Part shown: positions 53,590 to 63,064 of the stretch, in pieces
Layout: every line of letters begins with the position of its first letter
Position numbering within the stretch: position 1 is the first letter of the stretch
From: Effrenium voratum
Lineage: Eukaryota; Sar; Dinophyceae; Suessiales; Symbiodiniaceae
Assembly (NCBI GenBank): GCA_963377175.1
Contig: CAUJNA010001446.1
Coordinates: forward strand, 2,120,498 to 2,184,497
Length of the DNA: 64,000 nucleotides
Direction: 5' to 3'
Notes under the pieces: model-generated
Database searches by the model: none
Seen by the model: the letters and a program-made list of their open reading frames with translations, nothing else
What the model was told of the DNA's origin: nothing
Made by a program: the position numbers and the translations under genes

Positions 53590-56500
53590 ACTGAGCCATC
53601 CCAGGTATCCAACCAGCTGCCAACCCTTTCGGCCACGTCCTCCAGGGCATCGGCGCCTTCGCCCTCCTCGATCTCCTCCTGGAGCTCAAAAGCGACGACC
53701 CATCGTGGCGGTGAACTTCACAAAACCTATTGGACCGCTGAATCGCTGAAATGGGTTTTGTCTTTCTGGGTTGCCCTTGGGGTTGAAAGCCAACATTTCA
53801 GAAGGAACTGGCAATTTCAGATTTGTTGATCCACCTTTTTCCAAATTCAGAGATTCCACGCATCGCCTCCACACCGCGAGGCCGCACAACGGCTGGCTGA
53901 TAAACCCCTAACCCCTGCGAGGTTTTTCGGGCAGGAAAATCAGGCACCCTAAGAGTCCTGCTGGGATTTGGGGCAACAAACCCCGAACTAGAGCGGGTCC
54001 AGGGTTCTGCAAGTCCTAAGCCCGAAGCGATCAAACCAACTACGTCCAGCCAAGCCCCAGCGCGGGACTTGGCGCACTTGGCATCAAAACAAAATACCTC
54101 CGGACAAAGTACCCCCGCAACCGCACAACACCCCCACGGTTCTCAGGGTACGACGTTAAGCAAGTAATGAAAAGGGGATCAGTATTTGCCCAAAGGAGAA
54201 CCAGGCAGGTTCCATTTTGTTTTTTTCGCCCGGATATCCCGAAGCGAAAAGCGGGGCCCATGGAAAGTGCACTTCCCTTTTCAACGGTCCTTTGCTGCTT
54301 TCTTGCAGTCCCTTATGTGTATGTATACGTATAGAAATGTGTGTATATGTATATATGCACATGTATGCGTGTGTATATATGTATATATGTGTATGTGCAA
54401 AACACGTGTACTTGTATTTATGTGCATGCAAAAATGGAAATTGGCAAAAATGTATATGCATGTGTGTATATATATATATGCAAATTATGACAAAGCCTCA
54501 TATGACCCCTTCAAACATTATCGACCACCAAGGGAAACTCATTTCAAAATAGCCATCCCAACAAAGACGCTCCATGTTTGACTCTCCGGGCCTCGACCCC
54601 CCCCCCCCACCGCGATCGAATCGAAGCCTTGCTGTGCAAGGACTGCATGGACATGCTCGTGTCCAGGGTATCCTCAGCCCATGTGAGCGATCGAGTTGTT
54701 ACATCTCTACCTGCAGTCTCCAAATCTGAACCGAGACAACGATGGGCCCCAACATACCCCCTCGCTCCAATACCCTCTGTGTTTAGGGTATTGTTTGATA
54801 AGCCTGGTTTGCCGGGAAAAATACCTTCTCTTTGCGTAACCGGTTCATGATGCCCGAGAGAAATATGGCCTTGCGTGTGGGGGATATGTTGGGTGTGGCG
54901 TCATGGCAACCGACAGGAAGTCTTTGGCCATACAAATCGACCAGTTGCCTTCCTCAGGGCCAGGGTTCGCCATGGTCATGGCACGTTTGATTACAACTGC
55001 CCGAAGGTTACGGTGGCCAAGGAGGGCATGTAACCCTGGTCAGAACATATGAAACACACGGGTTCTGACCCGGACGTGCAAGCATTGAACCCTCGTTCTT
55101 TTTTTCTCCGCGAACCCCCGCATCTTAGGCTTCAAAAAGAAAACTTGGATCCCGACGGCGCGGCACGGACGCCAAGGACGAGCGCAAAAACCCCTGCTGG
55201 GCTTCTCGAAATGAGCGGCTCGTCTAACTTTTTTGGGAGTTGGTACCTTTGTTTGGCGCCTTTTAAACGGGGGCCAAAGGAAGACCTGCGTTTTGGGGGC
55301 GCCCCCTACAAAAAGACACACACACACACACACGCACAATCGGGATTCCGAACCCCGCCCCCAACAAACAACAACAATGCGTCCGGTTGTCCTGTTGGTT
55401 TCCCGGAAACAGAAAAACTAAGACGCCACAAGAAAGGGTACCCGTCGCCTCGAAAGAAAGGAGACACATGGTTAACCCACCAAGCCCCGGGCCAAGCGGG
55501 ACGCCATGCGGCCGGCTCTCTCGCTGACCGGGTCCCGGGCTCGGTGCTCTTAGCGATGGAACGGGTCCCGGGGGCGTAAGTTGTACCCGCTACCCCCAGT
55601 GGATCCCAGTTGCCTCTGTAGCAAGTAACCAGCCATGTTCTTCATTATTTTTTCTCGGCTGGCAAGCCCTTGGTTGCCTACATCAGGGAAATGGATGCTC
55701 CGACACGCACAACACCCCACTTGCGAACCCTTGACTAAGAAAGGCATGCAGCCTGAGGCTTCTCAAAAGAGCACTTCAGAGGAAGAGGGTGTTCGGGGGT
55801 AGCCCAAAAAGGGCACCAAGGTACCTTTGCAGAAAATGTTCAAGCTTTTGAAGTACTGATTCCACCCCGGTTCCCTTGGTTCATTTGTACAGACCGGAAC
55901 CAGGGCACCTGTTTGACTGTTGACTCTTCCATTCTGCCGGGGCTGCTTGCGCTTCGGCTTGAGCTTTGCTTCAATTATGAGCTTCCCATCTCCCGCTTGA
56001 ACCGCGAACCGCCACGGGTGGAAACGACGGATACTGACCTTCGCTTCGATACAGCTTTGAGGCCCAGCGGAGCCATTTTTGGTATAGGAAATGAATCAAG
56101 GGCCAGCCGAGGGTAAGAACCACAAGGAAAAATGGATCGCAGGGTTGCCTACTATACAGGCGAAACGCCTCAGGTCTGATCTACTAGGATCTACCAACCT
56201 GAACCCTCAAAACTCCAACTGGCAAATGGGGTGAGTTGCAACCCAAAAGTTGTGGTCCTTGAATTCCTTCTCCTTCTGTCAGTTCTTTCAGGTTCAGTTA
56301 TCTCTTTTAGGATCCCCCAAAAAATGGCCCGCAACCGGAATATCCGTTCTTCTGCCTCGCAAAACCTAAAATTGGCCTCGGCTTTCTGGTTTCGAGTTGG
56401 CGCGGTCGAAAGTTTGAAACTGTTTGGGCGTCCAATAGGAGAAATCCCATCTGCTTCCCGAAAAAGTGAAAGCGCAAAGATCCAACCAAATAGCCATGAA

Positions 56501-56750
56501 GAACTTGCTAAACGGCGAGAATCCGGGTTCAAGTTCCAAATCCAAACCATTAAAGGTTTTTCTGAGATCAACAGCCACCCTAAAAGAAAGGGTACGCTCA
56601 AAACAAGACACGCGGCCCAAATCTTGATCGAACCAACACTCATCCCCACCGGCCAGGGTTTTTGTGGCCTTCGTTACAAGGAGAGTTTTGGATGTGGCGG
56701 CAGATTCGGAATCTGGCAGACTTCGTTTGCAGATGCCAGGCGGAAAGTGG
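53590..56750. other. Intergenic or intronic stretch with weak coding hints
   Basis: Contains F6-related units (54105-54192, 54750-54835), a TA/TG tract (54305-54480) and short GC-rich open segments at 54605-54665, 55490-55580 and 55930-56080. These are open on both strands and have no family match, so strand and reality cannot be decided. A 210-codon plus frame at 56231-56863 has low codon bias and runs into a minisatellite. Confidence 0.45.
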
Positions 56751-56754
56751 GTTT

Positions 56755-57310
56755 TCCATACCAAATTGCCTTCCATTACAAATTGCCTTCGTCCAATAGC
56801 AAATTGGTTTCCCATACAAATAGATTCCACATTCCAAATTGTTTTCCCATCCCATACGAATAGAGTTCCTAATACATTTTGGTTTGTTCGTTCCATTACA
56901 CATGCGGCATGCCAGTCGAATAGATTTCACATTACAAAGTGGTTGCCCATTACAAATTGGTTCCCCATACGAATAGAGTTCACAATACAATTTGCGTTCC
57001 CATTACAAACTTGGCGTCCCATCCAAATAGATTTCACCGTACAAATTGGTGTCCCACTACAAATTGGTGTCCCATAACAATTGTTTTCCACTACAAAGTG
57101 GTTTCCCGCAACAAATGGATTCTCATTGCAAATTAGTTTCCCATACAAATAGACTCCTTTACAAGTTGGTCTTCCATTACAATTAGTTCCCGCTAGCAAA
57201 TTGGATTCCCATACAAATAGATGTCCAATTACAAAATGGGTTTTCCATTCGAAATTGATTTCCGGGAACAAATTGGTTTGCCATAACAAACTGCTTTCGC
57301 ATACGAACTG
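56755..57310. repeat. AT-rich minisatellite
   Basis: Units of about 24 bp such as TTCCCATTACAAATTGGT and TTCCCATACAAATAGATT alternate for more than 500 bp with many point differences. Open frames across it are by-products of the repeat. Confidence 0.85.
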
Positions 57311-57659
57311 TTTTGGGTCAGACAAAAACCTGCAAACATGGGTTTGAAGTATGCCCCCCTCAGTCAAAGACCCGACTTCCTGCTGATTTTTCAAAACAAA
57401 CCCTCAAGTTTGCATTGTTTGACGCCAAACGGCTCATGCTAGTTGACCCATTCGAAAGGTGCTTGGTGTTTTGTTTGCCACAAGTTCGCCACCGGGCCTA
57501 CCCACTGACAAAATGGGTTCACTCTTCTGAAGGGAGACACGCAAGTGAATTGTAACCTATCTGTCCAAATCACCCTCAAGCCAGGTAAAACCACCCAAGA
57601 AATGTTGCCCCAGCATGTGTTGTTCTTCTTTTTCCTGTTCTCTGGGCCGCCCTCAAATC

Positions 57660-57720
57660 CCCCGCTAAAAGTTTAACTTTTAGCAGGTTCAATGGAAATC
57701 CAACCACTAAAAAGCTGAGC
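57660..57720. repeat. F8 fragment
   Basis: On the minus strand GCTTTTTAGTGGTTGGATTT to GTTAAACTTTTAGCGGGGG. Confidence 0.75.
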
Positions 57721-57739
57721 CAAAAAGCCAAGGAACCAA

Positions 57740-57893
57740 ATAACTGGAAAAACCACTCTGAGCGGAGGGGTCCGCTGTCCGGAGCCGGCGGGCCAAGACC
57801 TGTTTTTCCCGCGCCGCCAGCGGCAGGTCGATCGCCTGGGAGACGGATCGCGAGCCGCCGGGCTGGGAGGGATCGCGGGTGCGCGGCCCAAAA
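57740..57893 (-). CDS. Unknown exon, basic and serine-rich
   Basis: The minus frame reads RTRDPSQPGGSRSVSQAIDL, PLAAREKQVLARRLRTADPS and AQSGF with very strong GC bias at third positions. A partial F8 copy lies directly downstream (57660-57720), after which another short frame follows (DLRAAQRTGKRRTTHAGATF). Probably a separate minus gene between the reductase and the kinesin; no family recognised. Confidence 0.38.
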
Positions 57894-58636
57894 AGCCCGG
57901 AAAACGTGTTTAAAATGTCCGAACGGCAAAAAACGCCTGGAAAACGTGTTTATATATATATATATCTTGGTTTAAAAAAACTGGAGAAACGGCGAAGGGT
58001 TACCCACTACAGTGACGAAACGCCTGGGATCCATCTGGGTTGGGTCTCTCTCTCTCTCTCTCTCTCTCTGCGGATTTCGTGCTTCCAACGAAAATCCCGG
58101 TAGGTGGAAGCCTGTCTTCAGGGGCTTTGCCCGACTTTTTCAGGCCCATGCAAAATGCCTCCTTTGAGGCCTTTTGCCTGAACACAAAGAGGCCTGTCTG
58201 TCTAATTAAATCGCTACCCGCCCTCCCACTAACATAGCACCTGTGGGAGGGTACCTGAAAGACACATTTCCTCTTGTAAGGACCCCCTGTCAGGAGCAAT
58301 GCTAGTGGGCGTAAGCGTAAATAGAGGGCACCTTGCCTTTGAAGAACGAAGGGCGCGGCACTGCCGCAGGTGCACATACGAATTAACGGCCTCCGTGCCA
58401 TTTTGCACGCGAAGGCCGCCGAACCGGGTTGAAAGGGCAAAGAATCCAAGGACGGCCACGGGACCTTTTGGTTAAAGCGTTTCTGGGGTTCAGTCGCAGG
58501 CCACCATTAAAACAAGGCCTTTCCATTCATATGTCACCAAAACGATTGCCATTCAGGATTGTCATCCATGTTAACACCCAAGGCCAATCCTTTCATGGGG
58601 GCAAGGAGGATACTCTTGCCCATTCTTTTAAGGCTT

Positions 58637-58724
58637 CCTGGATCGCCAGTTGCTGCTTTGTTCCATGCACTTTGCCCCAAAACCAGCAACAGTGACTGAA
58701 AAAACAGCAACTTGGCTATCTAGG
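58637..58724. repeat. F1 element just 3' of the reductase stop codon
   Basis: A complete F1 copy of about 88 bp. Its TIRs read CCTGGATCGCCAGTTGC on the left and GCAACTTGGCTATCTAGG on the right, and the centre carries the family core CAGTGACTGAAAAA. It lies about 50 bp downstream of the reductase stop codon and could be a 3' UTR intron or a plain insertion. Confidence 0.85.
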
Positions 58725-58776
58725 TTCTCCTAATTCAAGCATGTTGAACCATAAGGATTTCTCGCGATCACCTCTC

Positions 58777-60637
58777 TCAATGGAAGACTTCGGAATGCCA
58801 CCGGCCATCCTGCACCGAGACCGGGATGTCAGCAGTTTAGGACACCCCCAAAATGCTGGGCTTCCTGTCTGGCTCTTCATTTCTTTTACAGGGAGTATCC
58901 TCAAAAAAGAGACTCCCACCACGCAGAATAAAAGGCTCCTGAACCCAAAAGCAAAACGACTCGTTGCTTTCTCAGTTGCCTTCTGGATCGCCTGCACTTT
59001 CGCTGCAGCTCCATCTTCAAACGCGCGAGTGGCTGCAAGCACAATGCGGGCACCCCCACACAAGTAGACCTCACAGTGAGAATGGTCGACGAACTGGGCA
59101 AGCTGGTGCCGGTGCCGCCGGATTAGGTCCTCCGTTATTACATGACGGCCGGCGCAGGAGTGCGAATCATCTTGAAAGAACGCCGCAGACCAACATGGAA
59201 GCCAACAAACTGCCCATTGTTTGAGGAATCTTCTGTTGCGGGGGGACCTCCTTTTTTGGGGGCTCCATCTTAATTTGCAGGGGGAGGAGTCGTTCACAAG
59301 GTGTCATTCTGCATTGTTCGTGGGCTCTCTGTCTTTTGAGTCCATTTTGCCCAAGGATAAGCCCTTAAGGTTGATAAGGGAGTTACGGCCCCCCTCCCCC
59401 AATTCCTCCCCCCCTTGGGGGTCCATGATTTGGCTGTGGCTCAAAAGAATGTACCAAAATGGCACCTTGGTAAATGGAACCAAAGACTAACACCCGCGTA
59501 ACCCTGGCCCTTTAATTTTGAGCCACACCTTTTTTGCAGACTCAGTGAGTCCTGCACGTAGACCTTCGGTGAAGCAGAAGACACCGCATACATGACGCAG
59601 CTCAATGCTCCGCTCTGCCTGGCTGCCGTCAGCTCCTCCTGCAGCCACACGGGCACATAGCGGCAGCCGTAGATCAGCACTGCAGGCCCTAAAGTTGAGC
59701 CTGCCCGTGGCCAAACGGATTTTCAGCCTAGGTCCTCCAGTAAGGGTACCCGATGTTTTTTCTGTAGTCTATTTTAGTAGGGGAACCCTCCCCCCAAAAA
59801 AGGGTAAAAGGGCACTACTGGGGGACCTAGCAGCCAAAGAGACGGATTGTCGGGTGGCGAGTGGCTGAAGCGAGAAAAACCATCTATTCCTCCTGCCAAA
59901 AGAAAGAAGAACGCGTAAAAGGCAAGGTATAAAAACCTAAGGGCCAACTTACATACCCCAAAGGGACATAACACACCTATGGGCCTGATGTAGGGATGGC
60001 GTTTGGGGTATGTATGCTGTACAGCCAATGTGCAACCACTAATTTTGGGGAAATAAATAAAACAATCAAAAATCCCAAAAGGAAGTTTCTTGGGAGTCCC
60101 GCTGGAGGCAGTCACTGCAGTGTATTTTCGCTTTCGGGGCCGGCTGGGTAGGCGCGCACTGGCGCCAAGCTTGGCCAATGCACACTGCAGGTTTCTGCCC
60201 AATTGGTAATTTGTGATTCACACTTCCTGTGGAAGAGGTAGCCCCTTCCGAACTCATCGCTTTCGGAATTTCGGGGCTCACCTTTCAAGTTCCTCGAGAG
60301 GTTCAGGACACCGCTGGTTGCCTTCCTTTTCGCCTTCTTTCGGCGTTTCGGCGCCTCCCACAACCCCAAACCTAGGACCCCAGCAAAAAAGTATCTGTTT
60401 TTCCTGGTTAGTGGAAACAAAGGGACCCCAAAAAGCCAAAAAAAGAAGAAGGGGAGCTAATTCTGGGGAAGAAACCTCCCCCACACGAAAACCCCCCCCA
60501 AACCGAAGCACCCCAAAAACCCCCCGCCTTGCTGCGCCAGCTTCATGCGCTCCTGCCAAAAGCCCCGAAAGGGCGCCAGACCCGAGCCGCCGGCCACAAG
60601 CAGCAGGGGCGCCCGCGGGTCACCCGGCAAGTGGAAG
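58777..60637 (-). CDS. Flavoprotein reductase, NADPH-binding exons and stop codon
   Basis: Exons 60521..60637, 60282..60371, 60132..60226, 59529..59688, 59313..59433, 58968..59129 and 58777..58809. The first reads [19 protein letters not shown] then [11 protein letters not shown], the NADP-pyrophosphate motif of ferredoxin-reductase-like domains (family 'GPGTGVAPFRGFIQER'). 59529-59688 has VLIYGCRY and [12 protein letters not shown] (family 'YYGCR...KVYVQH'). 58968-59129 has [20 protein letters not shown] (family 'YVCGDARNMARDV'). The last exon, GRWHSEVFH then TGA, matches the family's aromatic C-terminus. Two exons (60282-60371 acidic, 60132-60226) form a lineage insert of about 60 residues not usual in the family. 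The 59434-59528 intron is one F7 element; the 60372-60520 intron is an F9 element. 59313-59433 is supported mainly by phase and open frame. Confidence 0.8.
59434..59528. repeat. F7 element forming a reductase intron
   Basis: TIR CTGTGGCTCAAAAGAATG against AATTTTGAGCCACAC. The intron starts AAAAAG|GTGTGGCTC and ends GAGCCACAG|C, so the terminal repeats carry both splice sites. Confidence 0.9.
59726..59831. repeat. F2 element in a reductase intron
   Basis: CCTAGGTCCTCCAGTAAGGG to CACTACTGGGGGACCTAG, inside intron 59689-60131. Confidence 0.9.
60372..60520. repeat. F9 element forming a reductase intron
   Basis: On the minus strand GG|GTTTTTGGGGTGC, then CTTCCCCAGAATTAGCTCCC, GGAAAAACAG and TTGCTGGGGTCCTAG|G. 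The match to the DHHC intron is mosaic but unmistakable. Confidence 0.85.
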
Positions 60638-60954
60638 CTGCGACAAGTTCCTCTCAAAAACCAAAAACCCTAGCAACAATCCGAGGAGATCATCTTTCGG
60701 GACCACGAAAAGTGCACCAAAATATGGGGTTGGTAATCAGATCCCAACGGGTAAAGGGGTCCTGGAGTCTCCATGACCCCTAGAAAAAGGGGTCACAACG
60801 GAGACGCCAGGTAGATCTCACACGAAATCCGGAGCTTTTTCCGAGAAAAAGTCAACATCTTATGGCTGGTGCGAGAGCTGCAGGGATTCCCGGCACCCAA
60901 TCCAGCCCAAACTCCCGACAACCAAACCCTCGGGTTGTTGTAGAGGGCAAAGAC

Positions 60955-61050
60955 TTGCTGGTGCTCAGTAGGGAATGAGGGAATGAACCTGGGGGTTCTC
61001 TGAAAGGAAACCACCAGTTGGATGGTTTTTCTCGGGGTCATTCCATTTCT
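60955..61050. repeat. F13 element
   Basis: CTTGCTGGTGCTCAGTAGGG to TTCTCATTCCGACTACCCC. Related sequence at 4075-4260, 11200-11450 and 61770-61830 (motif CATTCCCTACCTA then GCACCAGCAAG). Confidence 0.75.
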
Positions 61051-61352
61051 CATTCCGACTACCCCGAAAACGAAATCCGGAGAACGGAACGACTTGTCAG
61101 ATTTGTTGTTTTTGTTTGCGAGCCGCCAAGAACCACCCCCGCAAAGCTCGAAGAACTGCATGAGCCAAAGGGATTTCGGCCATGAATGGTTCAAAGGGCA
61201 CAACGGGGACATCCTGAAGAAGCCCAAGCTCCAGAGACCAAACAGGTGGCTCGTCTTGTTTTTAGTTGGCACCCGTTTTTGGTGGGTTCAAAGGGAAACC
61301 AACAGGAAAACCACCCATGTTAGTGGGTCCCCTAAAAAAGAAAAACCGCCAC

Positions 61353-62795
61353 CCCCCAAAGTAAAAGGGACCTGGATAGCCAAGCTGCCGTTTTCTCCAG
61401 TCCCTTGTTGCCATCGGTTTTTGGGGGTTTTGAGTGGATGGAAAAATGTCGATCGCAACTGGCGAGCCAGGGGGTTCAGAAACCGGCGAGGCTCTCACTT
61501 GGACCATGAAGCTGGATTCCGGCGTCAACGTGGTCAAGTCATCGCTGGCCACGCCCTTGCCGTGCTCCGAGATGCTTCCTCAATCCCCCAATCGAGACGG
61601 CCCCCAGGTCCTCCAGAGAGGTTGGAATAAGGGTACCCGATTTGTTGTTCTGAAGTCTATTTTAGCAGGGGAACCCTCCCCAAAAAAATGTGGTGAGAAA
61701 GGGCACCTAGCTGGGGGACATAGGCCCCAAAAAAAAAGGGAAGCCACCTCCACAGGGGGCTCGGACTCCATTTCTCATTCCCTACCTAGCAAGACGTCCG
61801 TGGGTGTCAGACTCCATTTCTCGCATTCCCCATCGCACAACCGCAAGTCCAACTCAGGAAGCGAGCTTCTGGAGACCAGGAGATGCACCTCGCCGCGCGG
61901 CACCAAATAAGAGCTCGACGCAATGGAGTAGATGCGGGCGCGGCTCGCAGGCAGCAGCAGCAGAAAGTCTTCCAGGGGCACCTGGCATTGGACACGTCCA
62001 AAGCACTCATGATGGAAACCGCGGAGGGAAACAGAAAACGTGCCTGGCTAGCCAAGTTGCTGTTTTTTCAGTCACTGTTGCTGGTTTGTGGGGTTTTGAG
62101 TGCCTGGAAAAAAACAGCCACTGGCGATCCAGGTCAATCCTCAGTGGAGGGAGGTGTCCAATTCCGTTTGAAGGGAGGATCTTGCTCCGTCCACATTCTC
62201 GGAAACCCTGTGACCCCGTTTCCAAAAGGCGCCATCTCTTGGGTCACCAAAAGAATGGAAGAGAGAACCGCTGAAGACAGAAGTTCACGTCCCAAGACCT
62301 AGGTCGCTGGGGCTCATTTTGGCCTTAGGGTCCTTTTGGGGCTGGGGTCACAAAGATACCCTCCAGACAAAGCAAGCAAAGGAGGGAAGCGAGTTCATGC
62401 AAGTGGGTAGTGAAGGGGGGACTTTGCCAAACGATGTGCCAAAACCGAACCGAGGAAAATCATGCCAAGCGGAAAACTTACCATCCCTCGGCATCTGCAT
62501 CAGCAGGTGCAATGGATCTGATCCGTGGCAAACAACGCCACTGAACCTTTGACGAACCGAAGGCGCCCACCCCCCCCTTCCCCCCCCCCTTCCCCCCCCC
62601 TTCCCCCTTCCCCCTTCCCCCCCTTCCCCCTTCCCCGCCCCTTCCCCCCCCCTTCCCCCCCCCTTCCCCACCCCCCCCCCTTCCCCCACCTGACCCCGAA
62701 GGCTCGGAAAAGTCTCAAAGACAAAGGCCCAGCGCAACTCCCTGGCCACGGGCTGGGACTCCAAGCGCTTCTTGTCTGTACCTTGCCCAACGAAC
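61353..62795 (-). CDS. Flavoprotein reductase, FAD-domain core exons
   Basis: Exons 62690..62795, 61786..61981, 61468..61578 and a 19-nt microexon 61353..61371. Together they read through FVFETFPSLRGQ, VPLEDFLLLLPASRARIYSI and the ASSS of the FAD motif (family pattern 'RYYSIASSS'), then GKGVASDDL (family 'KGVATNWL'). All phases agree. The intron at 61372-61467 is one complete F1 element: it begins with a GC donor inside the left terminal repeat and ends at AG|G in the right one. The intron before 62795 also ends exactly in an F1 terminus. The 62689-61982 intron opens with a long purine tract and contains another F1 copy. The 61785-61579 intron contains an F2 copy. The microexon is inferred because it repairs the phase between its neighbours and gives a natural sequence (PFYFGG then FHLPGDP). 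It is the least certain exon here. Confidence 0.78.
61371..61471. repeat. F1 element forming a complete reductase intron
   Basis: The TIRs CCTGGATAGCCAAGCTG and GATCGCAACTGGCGAGCCAGG bound the element. Intron 61372-61467 starts at CCTG|GCTCGCC and ends CTATCCAG|G, so both splice sites lie within the terminal repeats. Confidence 0.92.
61604..61724. repeat. F2 element in a reductase intron
   Basis: CCAGGTCCTCCAGAGAGGTT to AGCTGGGGGACATAGG, inside intron 61579-61785, about 25 bp from its acceptor. Confidence 0.9.
62043..62133. repeat. F1 element in the polypurine-led reductase intron
   Basis: TIRs CCTGGCTAGCCAAGTTGC and CACTGGCGATCCAGG with core CAGTCACTGTTGCTGG. Lies inside intron 61982-62689, not at its ends. 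Confidence 0.88.
62567..62698. repeat. Polypurine/polypyrimidine tract at a reductase intron 5' end
   Basis: On the minus strand, G-runs separated by AA (GGGGGAAGGGG) occupy the first 120 bp of the intron that follows exon 62690-62795, starting with the donor CAG|GTGGGGG. Confidence 0.85.
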
Positions 62796-62946
62796 CTGGA
62801 TCGCCAGTTGCGATCGCTTTTTTCCATCCACTCAAAACCCAGAAAGAAAAAAAAGAGAAGAAAAAAAAAGAAGAAGAAGAAAAAAACGATCGCAACTGAT
62901 GTGTTATTTACAAAAGAAGAAACAAAACGCGGCTTGGCTATCCAGG
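62795..62946. repeat. F1 element, 3' end of a reductase intron
   Basis: The left TIR (CCTGGATCGCCAGTTGCG) supplies the acceptor GGCGATCCAG|G on the minus strand. The interior carries an A/G-rich insertion, making this copy longer (about 150 bp). Confidence 0.9.
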
Positions 62947-63064
62947 AGCGCCAAACAAGACGTCACCGAGCTTCTGGTTTACCCCACTAACATGGTCCAG
63001 CCCAAGAAAGTGTCAACTCCAGGAACTCGGGGAGTCAGATTTAAAAAAACCAAAGGGGCAACAC

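Noticed and set aside
56231..56863. 210-codon plus-strand frame with a signal-peptide-like start
   Set aside because: Codon bias is weak, the C-terminal part is translated minisatellite, the opposite strand is also open, and the strand disagrees with all confident genes.
61022..61210. Minus frame DVPVVPFEPFMAEIPLAHAV in a reductase intron
   Set aside because: Coding-like, but it does not fit the reductase fold at this point and is not needed for phase. Left as a possible alternative exon.
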